A stretch of 64,000 nt of DNA from Bacteroidales bacterium (GCA_949419965.1 CASPAC010000001.1:62001-126000), one strand, 5' to 3'; numbered from the stretch's first letter, positions 7,791 to 16,826 are shown. Notes: generated by a model from the letters alone, not told the origin. Numbers and translations: made by a program.

Positions 7791-10166
7791 CTATTCGTCG
7801 TCCGCCGTGTGGACGAACGTGCAGCGGGCCGAGCCTTCCGTTGGGTCGTATTCTTCGATGGCATGGAGTGTCGCGCGTACCGTGTCGCCGCCCGTGTCGA
7901 GCAGGAATATCGAGCGGATGTCCGGGGCGCCCGTGCCTGGAGCCAGCAGCGCTGCGAATTCGTGAGGCGCCAGCCGCAGCGAGAGCGTGATCCGTTCGCG
8001 CGTCGATTCCTGCGCGACCTGCCGGTCGTAGCGGTGGTGCAGCCCCCGGGCGCCGTCGCGGTCTTCGAAACAGAGCGTAAAAGGTGCGGTCGCCGCATCG
8101 CCCGCGAAGTGGAACGCCGCCAGCGGATATTCCGCCGCATGCGAAGGGTAGCCCCAGCGTTCGCCCTCCGGGAGGGGGTGCATGCCCGCGAAACTCACGA
8201 TGCGGAGCGAGAAGTTGGTGCCGTCTTCGTCGGCCGCATCGCGGTCGCCCACTTGCAGCAGTTGCGCCGAGCGGGCGTTGCGGTAGTGGCCCGTGCTGTT
8301 GAGCGTGGGGCGGAACAGCGGATTGCGCAGCGTCTGCGTGCCCATCTTCGCTCCGTACGATTCGGTGCGTGCGCTCCAGCTTCCCAGCAGGGTGTCGTTC
8401 GCCGCCTCGAACCGCGTTACCGCTCCGTCGCCCTCCTGGTAGCACCACGTGCGCAGTTCGTGGATGCTCGGGGCGATTTCTTCCAGCACCACCGGTTTCG
8501 AGAAGTCGCTTTTCCTACGCCAGTCCGCTTCGGCGCCCGCGCCGTAGAAGTCGTCGGCCGGTTCGATGAATACGCGCCGCGTGGCTTCTTCGGTGTAGAA
8601 CCGCAGGTTGAACAGGTGGGCCAGCGCTTCGAGCAGCTCCGATTGTCGGATGCGGTGCTGGGCCACGTCGGCGAATCGGAGCATCGAGCCGTAGCCCGGG
8701 CCGGCTTGGAAACGGGGGCGCAGCGAGCATTCCTTGTGCAGGGTCAGCGCCATGCCGGCTTCGGCTCCGAAGAAGTGGATGTCGTAGAAATACTTGGGTG
8801 CCGCGGGCGATACGGTTTGCGCCGCCGTGCGCACGCGCAGTTCGACGGTCGTCTGCCCCGTTTCGCCGATGTAGCCGTCGTAGAGCGCCCAGTCGCCCGC
8901 ATAGGGCAGCCACGAGCCGTCGCGCTGCACCCAAAGCACCGGGTCGGCCGGATCGCCCGACGTCGGAGTCGTCACGGTCGTCGAGCGTACGTCGAACGTC
9001 GTCCACTCGGCGCCCGGCATGCCATGGAGGGTGCAGTTGAGCCGATATCGGCTGCCCGCCGTGTGGTCGAACACCACCACGCGGTAGGTGCGGTTGGCGT
9101 GTATCGCCGGACGCCGGTCTTCGTATCGGTTGGCCAGTGCGAAGCGCAGTTCCGATCCCGGGCCTAAGTAGATCGAGTCGAATCCGCGCAGCCGTGTGCG
9201 GCTCAGGATGCGGTGGTCGGTCGTGTACTTGAGGTAGTATTCGAATCCCACGGTCGTTTCCGTCGCTGGCGTGAAGCAGAGCATGCCATCGACCATCCCC
9301 AGCGAGCGGCCGTTGTTGTAGACCTCCGTCATCGGTTCGCCGTCGGCGTCGGGGGTCTGGGGTGTCGCCGGCTCCACGATGTTGCCCACCGTATTGAGCA
9401 CGGCTTTCGGATCGGCGTAGACCCATCCGGCAGCGCTCGCCGTCGCCGTCGCCGGGCCTGTGCGGCGGGCGAGAAACCCCATGCGGGCCTCGGCGGCTGC
9501 GGTGTCGCGGGTGGGGTAGGCCCCGCTCATGTAAAGTGAGCGAAAAAAGGGCGTTCCGAAAAATTCGCTCACGATTCGGTAGTTCGCTTCCTTGAAGATC
9601 TGTTCGACGAGCGTTGCCACATGCAGAAACGGGTGGTAGTCGTCGACCGTCAGCAGCCGTTCGGCCGTCAGCAGATCCTGCGGGTTGCTTTGCTGCGGGT
9701 ATTCGTCGCGATGTACGGGGAAGAACTTCACGGGCGACGCATCCGTCCAACTTTGTTCGATCGTCGTCGGGTGCAGCGGGGCTTTGTAGTCGATTTCCAG
9801 CGTGTTGAACATCCGCCGGGCCGCCCGTTCGGCCCAGCCGGCGCCTCCTTCGCGGATTTCGAGTACGAAGCCCTCGCCCGACGCCGAGAGCAGGCGTGCC
9901 GTGCCCTCCAGCAGCACGCTCTCTTCGGCCGTCAGTGCCGCAGTGTGGAGCGCCGCGTTGAAACGATTGCCCGGATGCGGTTCGCACGGGTCGCCCAGCA
10001 GGGTGCGGTTGTGCGGCGTCGGGGGTAGTTCCAGCTTTAGCGAGCGCCCCTCGCGGCAGGCTTCCATGTCGGAGATCTTCGCCGCCGTGTAGCCTGGCAC
10101 ACGGCACACGGTGTCGCTCAAATCGCAGTTTTGGCCGTCGATCAGCAATTGCAGGGTTGTTTTCAT
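7791..10166 (-). CDS. large prophage tail/baseplate-type structural protein
   Basis: A 791-residue protein. The ATG at 10166 (MKTTLQLLIDGQNCDLSD) overlaps the stop of the upstream gene as ATGA and starts a typical short beta domain; the much longer in-frame extension upstream is antisense to that gene. No signal peptide or membrane segment is present. The N-terminus resembles distal-tail-like domains, the middle is beta-rich with aromatic and Thr/Gly repeats, and RQSELLEALAHLFNLRFYTEE near residue 560 resembles tail-hub proteins. The position between the Clp-type protease and another structural gene supports a tail role. Exact family not recognised. Confidence 0.55.
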   Translation of the reverse strand: MKTTLQLLIDGQNCDLSDTVCRVPGYTAAKISDMEACREGRSLKLELPPTPHNRTLLGDPCEPHPGNRFNAALHTAALTAEESVLLEGTARLLSASGEGFVLEIREGGAGWAERAARRMFNTLEIDYKAPLHPTTIEQSWTDASPVKFFPVHRDEYPQQSNPQDLLTAERLLTVDDYHPFLHVATLVEQIFKEANYRIVSEFFGTPFFRSLYMSGAYPTRDTAAAEARMGFLARRTGPATATASAAGWVYADPKAVLNTVGNIVEPATPQTPDADGEPMTEVYNNGRSLGMVDGMLCFTPATETTVGFEYYLKYTTDHRILSRTRLRGFDSIYLGPGSELRFALANRYEDRRPAIHANRTYRVVVFDHTAGSRYRLNCTLHGMPGAEWTTFDVRSTTVTTPTSGDPADPVLWVQRDGSWLPYAGDWALYDGYIGETGQTTVELRVRTAAQTVSPAAPKYFYDIHFFGAEAGMALTLHKECSLRPRFQAGPGYGSMLRFADVAQHRIRQSELLEALAHLFNLRFYTEEATRRVFIEPADDFYGAGAEADWRRKSDFSKPVVLEEIAPSIHELRTWCYQEGDGAVTRFEAANDTLLGSWSARTESYGAKMGTQTLRNPLFRPTLNSTGHYRNARSAQLLQVGDRDAADEDGTNFSLRIVSFAGMHPLPEGERWGYPSHAAEYPLAAFHFAGDAATAPFTLCFEDRDGARGLHHRYDRQVAQESTRERITLSLRLAPHEFAALLAPGTGAPDIRSIFLLDTGGDTVRATLHAIEEYDPTEGSARCTFVHTADDE

Positions 10167-11131
10167 GGGCGTTCTATTGTTCGGCAGGGCCGGATTTCGA
10201 TCTCCAGACAGCTCAGCACCCCGTGGCGGTGGACGACGGCTTGGTCGCTCAGCACATCGACCTTGCGATAGGCCGTGGCGTCGACGATCCACACCTCGGG
10301 TGCGACCAGGATTTCGGCTATCGTTTCCAGCATTGCACGTGTTTCGTAGGCCGAGCGGAGCCGCAGGCGTTGTTCCTGGGCCGCGCTGACGACTTCGGTG
10401 CCGTCGGCGCCGGAGATGCGGGTTTTGTGCGTTTCGACCGAGGCGGTCTGCTCGATCGGGAAGGTGTAGTGCTCGATCGATCCGGTGCGGCTGTGCCAGG
10501 CGATGCGGCGGGCGCCTTGGGCGGCGGGCACGACCGTGTATTCCACCTTGCCGCAGGTGTCGAATTCGATAGTGATCCGTTCTGCGCCAGGGAAGTCCGA
10601 CGTGTCGAGCCGGAAGGCTTGCAGTCCCGAACTGCCGGGGGCATAGGTGCGGACGACGGTGCCTTCGGGGCCTTGTGCTGTGACGGTCGTTTCGGGGGGT
10701 ATGTTGAAAAGCAGCGTCACTTCGTCGCATTCTCCGGGGGCTATGAGCCGTTCGGTCGGCATGGTCGTGAGCAGCGACAGCATGTCCGGCATCTCGGCCC
10801 CGGCAAAGTAGACGCGTGTGGGCGAATGAACCTTGCAGCTCGGGTCGTCCATGAGAGCTGCCGTTACCGTTACCGGGATTTTGCGGTCGACGGCCGACAC
10901 ATACCCCGTCGGTGCGGGCTGGGGTGCGAAACGGATGCGGCGCCGGATGATGGGCGATACGTCGAACGTCGCTTCGCTGACGTTCACGAAACGCTTGGTG
11001 CCTAACAGTTCGCCTGTCAGCGTGTGTTTCAGGGCGATGTCGATCGTTTGTGCCGTGTCGCTCGTCACACGGCATTGGGCCTTGCGCCAAGTGGGCGAAT
11101 AGTCGGGAGGAGTAGTTTTGAACGCAAGCAT
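10163..11131 (-). CDS. prophage structural protein, tail-associated (uncharacterised)
   Basis: A 322-residue protein starting MLAFKTTPPDYSPTWRKAQCRV, translationally coupled (ATGA) to the large tail-type gene. It is predicted soluble and beta-rich (DVSPIIRRRIRFAPQP, VTVTAALMDDPSC, TVTAQGPEGTVVRTYAPG), ending in LEIEIRPCRTIERP. This organisation recurs in Bacteroidales prophage clusters ahead of the large structural gene, which is why I call it phage, but no named domain is visible. It is the first gene of the minus-strand virion block; its candidate promoter is about 320 bases upstream. Confidence 0.5.
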   Translation of the reverse strand: MLAFKTTPPDYSPTWRKAQCRVTSDTAQTIDIALKHTLTGELLGTKRFVNVSEATFDVSPIIRRRIRFAPQPAPTGYVSAVDRKIPVTVTAALMDDPSCKVHSPTRVYFAGAEMPDMLSLLTTMPTERLIAPGECDEVTLLFNIPPETTVTAQGPEGTVVRTYAPGSSGLQAFRLDTSDFPGAERITIEFDTCGKVEYTVVPAAQGARRIAWHSRTGSIEHYTFPIEQTASVETHKTRISGADGTEVVSAAQEQRLRLRSAYETRAMLETIAEILVAPEVWIVDATAYRKVDVLSDQAVVHRHGVLSCLEIEIRPCRTIERP

Positions 11132-11449
11132 GATGCGAGGATTTTTCTGGGTTTTCAAAACGGTGGCCGAACATGCTTGATTAAATCGTTTGCCGGAATC
11201 GGCCGAACGGATTCGGCTCTCCCTCTGTCTTTCCGGCCGATCGTTCTTTCCTCCGCCCGGCTGCCCGAAGTTCTTCCCCTGCGCTTCGTATGCGGAGGCA
11301 TGGCGTATCCGATTGTCGACAAGTCGTCGAAAACCCGTTGATAAAATGTTGATGATTATTGAAATCGATTCGTAGAAGATTGAGAACCAATCCGGAAACA
11401 AGTGTTTACAACTCGCCCTGCGCAGCGGCGGTGTTGTCGAATCGTGGGG

Positions 11450-11457
11450 CAAATATA
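11450..11457 (-). promoter_or_regulatory. candidate -7 box for the virion block
   Basis: On the minus strand TATATTTG fits TAnnTTTG. The position about 21 bases upstream carries CTTG (11482-11479) instead of TTTG, within the first direct repeat. It would give a 320-base leader before the first phage gene. Confidence 0.4.
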
Positions 11458-11533
11458 TTGCGGACGCACCCCCTTTGTCAAGTTTTCGGGCTGTTTTTTG
11501 TCAAGTTTGTGTAAAAAACTACCGATTTTTGTA

Positions 11534-11541
11534 TAACTTTG
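11534..11541 (+). promoter_or_regulatory. candidate -7 box for corA
   Basis: TAACTTTG fits TAnnTTTG. The nearest TTTG (11506-11509) is 24 bases upstream, longer than the usual 19-21, and overlaps the second TTTGTCAAGTTT repeat. It implies a leader of about 265 bases before corA. Confidence 0.45.
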
Positions 11542-11812
11542 CGTCACGAACCAATTTTTACCTTTATATGGATGATGGCCATAGTTCTTCGTACAGCCGC
11601 CGCGTCGTACTCCGGTGCGATGCCGTGCATCCATGGTGCGAAGCGTGCAGATAGCCTGCATGCCGGTTCGTCGTTGTCTTTTCCTTTCTGCAAGTTCCGC
11701 AGTGCCGACATGCGGGTTCCGTTGAGGGTCAATCCCGGCTGAAGAGGTCGGCAGGCGTTTCGTGCGCTTACGGTCGTCAACGGATTCAGCAACTTTTCAG
11801 AAAGGCCCTTCA

Positions 11813-12796
11813 ATGATTACCATCTATCTTAAGCAGTACAACAAGATCATCCGCAATGCCGACACCAAGCTCTTCGACGAGTTGGGTTACGACGACATTT
11901 TGTGGATCGACATGCTTCTTCCCACCATCAAGGAGCAGAAGGCCGTCGAGAACTTCATGGAGATCAGTCTCCAGACCAAACAGCAGGTCGAGGAGATCGA
12001 GTCGACGTCCAAATATTCCGAGAACGAAAACGCCATCATCTCCAACTCCAATTTCTTCGTGCCCACGGGCGATTCGTTCGTCGTCGAGCCGGTGTCGTTC
12101 ATCATCTCCAACGAGGGCGTGCTGGTCTCCGTGCGGGGTGCCGAGTCGCGTACGTTCCGCGAGACCGAAAAGCGGCTCCAGATGAACTACCGCAGCTATT
12201 CCACCGGTTACCACCTTTTCATTTCGTTGTTGGAGGTACGCATCGACTTCGATGCCGACATGGTGGAGTTGGTTTCCAAGCAGGTCGCTTCGCTCTCCAA
12301 GGCCATCAATTCCGAGGATACCATCGACAAGGAGGTGCTGCACCGCATCAGCGCCTTGCAGGAGAGCACCATGTCGTTGCGCGAGAACATCTTCGACCGC
12401 CAGCGCGTCTTGTCCGGCATCCTGCGTTCCGAGCGCTTCCCCAACGACATCTATCCGCGGTTGCAGTTGATGATCAAGGACGTCAACTCGCTCATCAACC
12501 ACGCCGATTTCTCGTTCCAGCGTCTCGACTACATCCAGGACGCCGCTCTGGGTCTGATCAACATCGAGCAGAACGAGATCGTCAAGATTTTTTCCGTCGC
12601 CGCCGTCATCTTTCTCCCCGCGACGCTCATTGCCTCGATCTATGGCATGAACTTCAAGTACATGCCCGAACTGGACTGGCATCTCACTTTTCCCAACGGA
12701 TGGGTGCTGCCGTTGGGCTACCTTTTCGCCATCGGGTTGATGATCGTCTGCTCCGGCTTGACGATCTGGTTCTTCCGCTACAAAAAATGGTTGTAA
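11813..12796 (+). CDS. corA: magnesium/cobalt transporter CorA
   Basis: A 327-residue inner-membrane channel with a long acidic, helical cytoplasmic domain (residues 1-265). Two C-terminal membrane helices follow, separated by the CorA hallmark YGMNF (in ASIYGMNFKYMPEL) and ending in the basic FFRYKKWL. CorA pentamers take up Mg2+ (also Co2+/Ni2+). The ATG at 11813 (MITIYLKQYNKIIRN) was chosen because the 17-codon in-frame extension is unlike the family. It stands alone with a long 5' leader, which could carry Mg-dependent control, although no M-box was recognised. Confidence 0.95.
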   Translation: MITIYLKQYNKIIRNADTKLFDELGYDDILWIDMLLPTIKEQKAVENFMEISLQTKQQVEEIESTSKYSENENAIISNSNFFVPTGDSFVVEPVSFIISNEGVLVSVRGAESRTFRETEKRLQMNYRSYSTGYHLFISLLEVRIDFDADMVELVSKQVASLSKAINSEDTIDKEVLHRISALQESTMSLRENIFDRQRVLSGILRSERFPNDIYPRLQLMIKDVNSLINHADFSFQRLDYIQDAALGLINIEQNEIVKIFSVAAVIFLPATLIASIYGMNFKYMPELDWHLTFPNGWVLPLGYLFAIGLMIVCSGLTIWFFRYKKWL

Positions 12797-12974
12797 GCCG
12801 GTAAGAGGAGTTCTTTTGTCGGCTTCCTTTCTCGCCTTTCTTTTCGACCGATAAATCGGGCCGATTCCGGAACGTTGACCGCCGATTCTTCTCTTCGGAA
12901 GGGATTCGGCGGCAATCCGTATTATTTTCGTATTTTTTTGTACCCGAAGTGCGTGGCCCGACCTGCGTTTCGGG

Positions 12975-12982
12975 TATTTTTG
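12975..12982 (+). promoter_or_regulatory. candidate -7 box for the GH43-uxuA operon
   Basis: TATTTTTG fits TAnnTTTG and lies 18 bases before the start codon at 13001. No TTTG lies at the ideal distance, so the promoter would be weak or activator-dependent. The box shared by the two PUL units is absent here. Confidence 0.4.
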
Positions 12983-13000
12983 TTTCAAACGAAATCCGTT

Positions 13001-14815
13001 ATGAGATTCGCACATTTTTTAGTCGGGCTGCTCGGTGCCGCCTCGTTGGCCGGCTGTTCCCAGCAGAATGTTCCTGCCCCCACCTATTGCAACCCCATCG
13101 ACCTCGATTACGGTTGGGGCGGATTCAGACAGACATTGGCCCGGGCGGCAGCCGATCCCGTAATCGTTCTTTTCAAAGACCGTTACTACCTCTTTTCTAC
13201 GCACGATACGGGCGGTTATCGTGTGTCGGACGATCTGGTTCATTGGCAGAATATCGCCTTCGCCCCCGAAATCCGTTATGCGGCACAGGACGGCGGTCGT
13301 TATGTGGCTCCGGCCGTGGCCACCGATGGCGAATACCTCTATTTCATTCGGCTCAAACGCGACCGTGCGGCCCGGACGACCGAAGTGATCCGTACGTCGG
13401 ATCCCGACAGCGGACGTTGGGAGCACTGCGGCGATGTGCGTCGTGTTTCCGACCCGGCGCTTTTCGTCGACAACGGGCGTTTTTTCATCTATCACGGTCT
13501 GGGTACGCAGCAGTCGATCCGGTGCTTCGAGGTCGATCCCGAAACTTTCGAGGAGATACCCGATTCGGAGCGGCTGTTGATGCCCGTCATCGAACATGTC
13601 GACGATTGCGAGGGCGGTTATCATTTCGGCCGTCGCGAAATCTACGACGAGATCGATGCCCGCGATTGGATCGGGCGTTTCCGATGGCTGCCCAGTCCCG
13701 AAGGGGCCTGGGTCGTGCGGCACGGCGATAAATATTATCTGCAATTCGCCACGCCGGGCACCATTTCGATTTGGTATGCCGACGTGGTCATGGAGGCCGA
13801 CTCTCCCGAAGGCCCTTTTACGGTCTGCCCCTACAACCCCGTATCGCTTAAGGCTGGCGGCTTCATCGGCGGTGCAGGCCACAGCAGCGTATTCGAGGAT
13901 CGCTACGGCAATTGGTGGGAGATTACCTCCATGTGGGTGGGCAATGCCGACCCGTTCGAGCGCCGGCTGGGTCTCTTTCCCGTCTCGTTCGATACGAAGG
14001 GGCGCATGAAGGTACACACCCGTTTCGGCGATTATCCGATGCGTGTCCCGCAGCGGAAGTTCGATCCCGAGACCGAGGTTTTGGGGTGGAATCTGCTTTC
14101 GTACAATAAAGCGTGCAGTGCATCTTCGGAGCTGGAGGGGCATGAAGTCGCGTTCGTCGGCGATGAGAATGTCCGCACGTGGTGGTCGGCGAAAAGCGGG
14201 GATGCCGGCGAGTGGGTCGGCATGGATTTGGGCCGGCCGATGCGGATCGAAGCGGTGCAAATCAACTTCGCCGAGCAGGATGTCGATACGACCCGTCTGG
14301 CCGAGGATTACACTGCTTATCGGCTCCGCGTTTCCCGCGATGGGGAGCATTGGACGACGATCGTCGACGAAAGCAGCAACCGTACGCCCAATCCGCATCG
14401 CTACGTCGACTTCGGACGCAGCATCATGGCTCGTTACGTGCGTGTGGAGAACGTCAAGGCGATGTTGCAGGGCAAGTTCGCCATCCGCGGTCTGCGTCTT
14501 TTCGGTCATGGCCTGGGTAAGGCTCCGGCCCGTGTGGAGCGGGGTGCGGCGCGTCGTAATCGCCGGGACGAGCGTTTTGCCCATGTGGAATGGACGCCGG
14601 CGCAGGGTGCCGAGGGTTATCTGGTGTGCTTCGGCTATGCTCCCGACTGTCTGAATCTGACGGTTCAGGTCAAGGGCAATGAAAAGCACGACCTCGTGTT
14701 GCATGTCCTGACTAAAGGCCAGCCCTATTGGTATCGGGTCGATGCTTATAACGACAGCGGCGTGACCGAAGGCGAAGTGTTTGCCGAAAATGTAGAATAT
14801 GAAGAAATAAATTGA
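13001..14815 (+). CDS. GH43-family glycosidase lipoprotein with F5/8C and Fn3-like domains
   Basis: A 604-residue lipoprotein with signal MRFAHFLVGLLGAASLAGC (lipobox LAGC). Residues 25-340 form a five-bladed GH43-type domain; the segment AADPVIVLFKDRYYLFSTHD carries the expected base Asp, and VDDCEGGYHF and PEGAWVVRHGDKYY follow. Residues about 355-505 are a discoidin/F5-8C module (KACSASSELEGHE to RGLRLFGHG) and the end is Fn3-like (FAHVEWTPAQGAEGYLVCFGY). GH43 enzymes are mostly alpha-L-arabinofuranosidases, beta-xylosidases or exo-galactanases; the specificity is not readable. It is followed after 10 bases by uxuA, so the operon joins extracellular trimming to uronate use. Confidence 0.8.
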   Translation: MRFAHFLVGLLGAASLAGCSQQNVPAPTYCNPIDLDYGWGGFRQTLARAAADPVIVLFKDRYYLFSTHDTGGYRVSDDLVHWQNIAFAPEIRYAAQDGGRYVAPAVATDGEYLYFIRLKRDRAARTTEVIRTSDPDSGRWEHCGDVRRVSDPALFVDNGRFFIYHGLGTQQSIRCFEVDPETFEEIPDSERLLMPVIEHVDDCEGGYHFGRREIYDEIDARDWIGRFRWLPSPEGAWVVRHGDKYYLQFATPGTISIWYADVVMEADSPEGPFTVCPYNPVSLKAGGFIGGAGHSSVFEDRYGNWWEITSMWVGNADPFERRLGLFPVSFDTKGRMKVHTRFGDYPMRVPQRKFDPETEVLGWNLLSYNKACSASSELEGHEVAFVGDENVRTWWSAKSGDAGEWVGMDLGRPMRIEAVQINFAEQDVDTTRLAEDYTAYRLRVSRDGEHWTTIVDESSNRTPNPHRYVDFGRSIMARYVRVENVKAMLQGKFAIRGLRLFGHGLGKAPARVERGAARRNRRDERFAHVEWTPAQGAEGYLVCFGYAPDCLNLTVQVKGNEKHDLVLHVLTKGQPYWYRVDAYNDSGVTEGEVFAENVEYEEIN

Positions 14816-14825
14816 AACGACAGCA

Positions 14826-16001
14826 ATGGAAAAGACATGGAGATGGTTCGGTAGGAAAGACAAAATTACGCTCGACATGCTGCGGCAGATCGGTGTCGAG
14901 GGCATCGTGACGGCGCTGCACGAGATTCCGAACGGCGAAGTATGGAACGAAGAGGCGATTCGCGGCTTGCAGCAGTATATCGAATCTTTCGGCCTGCGGT
15001 GGTCGGTCGTCGAATCGCTGCCGGTTTGCGAAGCGATCAAATACGCCGGCCCGGAACGCGACGAGTTGATCGAGCGTTACAAAATCAGCCTGGCGAATCT
15101 GGGGAAATGCGGTGTGAAGACCGTTTGTTACAATTTCATGCCTGTTATCGACTGGATCCGCACCGATCTGGCCCGTCCGTGGGCAGACGGCACGACATCG
15201 CTTTATTTCGACCGGGTGCGTTTCGCCTATTTCGACATGAAGATTCTGGCGCGGGAGGGTGCCGAAAAGGATTACGATGCCGAAATGCTTCGCAAGGTGC
15301 AGGAACTCGACCGCACGATTACCGAGGCTGAAAAAGACGAACTGATCGATGCGATCATTGTCAAGACCCAAGGGTTCGTCAATGGCAATATCCGCGAGGG
15401 CGACAAGGCCCCTGTCTCGATTTTTCGCCGCCTGCTGGCGCAGTACGAAGGTGTCGATCGAGATCGGTTGCGCGAGAACATGCGCTATTTTCTTTCGGCC
15501 GTCATGCCCGTTTGCGACCGGTGGGGCATCGATATGTGCGTGCATCCGGACGACCCGCCCTTTCAGGTGCTGGGCCTGCCGCGCATCGTTACTTCGGAGG
15601 AGGACATCGCCTGGCTCCTCAATGCAGTGGATAATCCGCACAACGGATTGACGTTCTGTGCCGGTTCGTTGTCCGCTGGAGCGCATAACGACGTTGTGAA
15701 GATGGCCGAACGGTTCGCTGCGCGCACGCATTTCGTCCATCTGCGCAGTTGCAACATCTTGCCGGACGGCGATTTCATCGAGGCGTCGCACCTCGAAGGA
15801 CGGGGCCGTTTGGTTGACCTCGTTCGGATTTTCGAGCGCTTGCGTCCTCGCGTGCCTATGCGTGTGGATCACGGGCGTACGATGTTGGGCGATGACAAGC
15901 TCGGTTACAATCCCGGTTACGCATTCCATGGGCGCATGCTCGCTCTGGGGCAGGTCGAGGGCATGATGACCGTAGTGAAAGATGAACTTCAAAAAATATA
16001 A
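14826..16001 (+). CDS. uxuA: D-mannonate dehydratase
   Basis: A 391-residue cytoplasmic enzyme converting D-mannonate to 2-keto-3-deoxy-D-gluconate in the glucuronate branch. Family features are the start MEKTWRWFGRKDKITLDMLRQIGVEGIVTALH, TVCYNFMPVIDWIRTDL, the metal-site region MCVHPDDPPFQVLGLPRIV with LTFCAGSLSAG, HFVHLRSC and PMRVDHGRTM. Length equals that of E. coli UxuA. Neighbours are a GH43 glycosidase and the SDR oxidoreductase that supplies mannonate, so the three genes form a uronate operon. Confidence 0.96.
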   Translation: MEKTWRWFGRKDKITLDMLRQIGVEGIVTALHEIPNGEVWNEEAIRGLQQYIESFGLRWSVVESLPVCEAIKYAGPERDELIERYKISLANLGKCGVKTVCYNFMPVIDWIRTDLARPWADGTTSLYFDRVRFAYFDMKILAREGAEKDYDAEMLRKVQELDRTITEAEKDELIDAIIVKTQGFVNGNIREGDKAPVSIFRRLLAQYEGVDRDRLRENMRYFLSAVMPVCDRWGIDMCVHPDDPPFQVLGLPRIVTSEEDIAWLLNAVDNPHNGLTFCAGSLSAGAHNDVVKMAERFAARTHFVHLRSCNILPDGDFIEASHLEGRGRLVDLVRIFERLRPRVPMRVDHGRTMLGDDKLGYNPGYAFHGRMLALGQVEGMMTVVKDELQKI

Positions 16002-16007
16002 GCAACT

Positions 16008-16826
16008 ATGAATGAAAAATTTAGTATTGCAGGCAAGGTCGCAGTCATTACCGGTGCCGGCGGTGTTTTGGGTGGCAATGTCGCCAAAAGTTTCGTAGAA
16101 CAAGGGGCTAAAGTCGTGGCGCTCGACATTCGCCAGGAGCAGTTGGATCAGCGTATCGCAGAGTTGGAGGCCTTGAACGGCGGGGAGGTAATGGGCTTGC
16201 TGTGCAATGTTCTCGATCTCGATTCTATCCGCAAGATGACCGATGCGGTCGTGGCCCGTTGGGGGTGTATCGACATCCTTGTCAATATCGCGGGCGGCAA
16301 CATGCCGGGTGCGACGTTGCAGCCCGCGCAGCCGATTTTCGACATGAAAATCGAGGATTGGAACAAGGTTACCAATCTGAACATGAACGGAACGGTTTAT
16401 CCGTCGATCGTGGTCGGCGAGGTCATGGCGCGTCAGAAGAAAGGTGCTATCGTCAATATTTCGTCGATGGCTGCTTTGCAGGCGATGACCAACGTGCCGG
16501 GATACTCTGCGGCCAAGGCAGCCGTCACGAATTTCACGCAGTGGCTGGCGATGGATATGGCGTTGAAGTACGGCGATGGGATTCGGGTAAATGCTGTGGC
16601 TCCCGGGTTCTTCATCGGCGACCAGAATCGCGCCGTGCTGCTGAATCCCGACGGTTCGTTGACGGAACGCAGCCACAAGGTGTTGGCCAATACGCCTATG
16701 CGGCGTTTCGGCGATATTACCGAATTGAACGGAGCCATTCAGTTCTTGTGCAGCGATGCCGCGTCGTTCATCACAGGTGTGAATTTGCCTGTCGACGGCG
16801 GTTTTTCGATGTTCAGCGGCGTTTAG
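16008..16826 (+). CDS. SDR oxidoreductase, D-mannonate/fructuronate oxidoreductase (UxuB-type SDR)
   Basis: A 272-residue short-chain dehydrogenase. It shows the nucleotide loop TGAGGVLGG, the structural NIAGG motif, the catalytic Ser in VNISSMAA, and YSAAKAA with the Tyr/Lys pair. In Bacteroidetes and Bacilli an SDR next to uxuA reduces fructuronate to mannonate in place of the long-chain UxuB; the insertion GFFIGDQNRAVLLNPDGSLTERS is typical of that subgroup. It begins six bases after uxuA and ends at a strong terminator. The substrate assignment is by context and subgroup pattern. Confidence 0.85.
   Translation: MNEKFSIAGKVAVITGAGGVLGGNVAKSFVEQGAKVVALDIRQEQLDQRIAELEALNGGEVMGLLCNVLDLDSIRKMTDAVVARWGCIDILVNIAGGNMPGATLQPAQPIFDMKIEDWNKVTNLNMNGTVYPSIVVGEVMARQKKGAIVNISSMAALQAMTNVPGYSAAKAAVTNFTQWLAMDMALKYGDGIRVNAVAPGFFIGDQNRAVLLNPDGSLTERSHKVLANTPMRRFGDITELNGAIQFLCSDAASFITGVNLPVDGGFSMFSGV

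Larger units (their letters stand above)
11132..11812. other. intergenic region with divergent promoters for the virion block and corA
   Basis: 680 bases without a convincing gene. It holds a 10-base palindrome TTGTCGACAA (11313-11322), a minus-strand TATATTTG (11457-11450), two direct copies of TTTGTCAAGTTT (11474-11485 and 11497-11508, 23 bases apart) and a plus-strand TAACTTTG (11534-11541). The 270 bases before corA are GC-rich with several short inverted repeats but no recognised riboswitch. Confidence 0.55.

Noticed and set aside
5665..8448. 927-codon minus-strand frame across portal, capsid and protease genes
   Set aside because: Arg/Pro/His-rich alternate frame overlapping three better-supported phage genes.
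7791..11174. a single 1127-residue phage protein
   Set aside because: The frame runs antisense-like through the upstream structural gene; the ATGA overlap at 10163-10166 and the clear N-terminus MKTTLQLLIDG support two separate genes.
11290..11420. possible DnaA-box cluster or replication origin (GTTGATAA, GTTTACAAC)
   Set aside because: The boxes are poor matches, too few, and no dnaA/dnaN context or AT-rich unwinding element of usual size is present.
11539..11742. 67-codon frame in the corA leader
   Set aside because: It would need a TTG start right at the transcription start and has no recognisable protein pattern.
12880..12913. terminator after corA (CCGCCGA...TTCGGCGG)
   Set aside because: Only seven to eight pairs, a large loop with poor pairing and no T-run; too weak to list.
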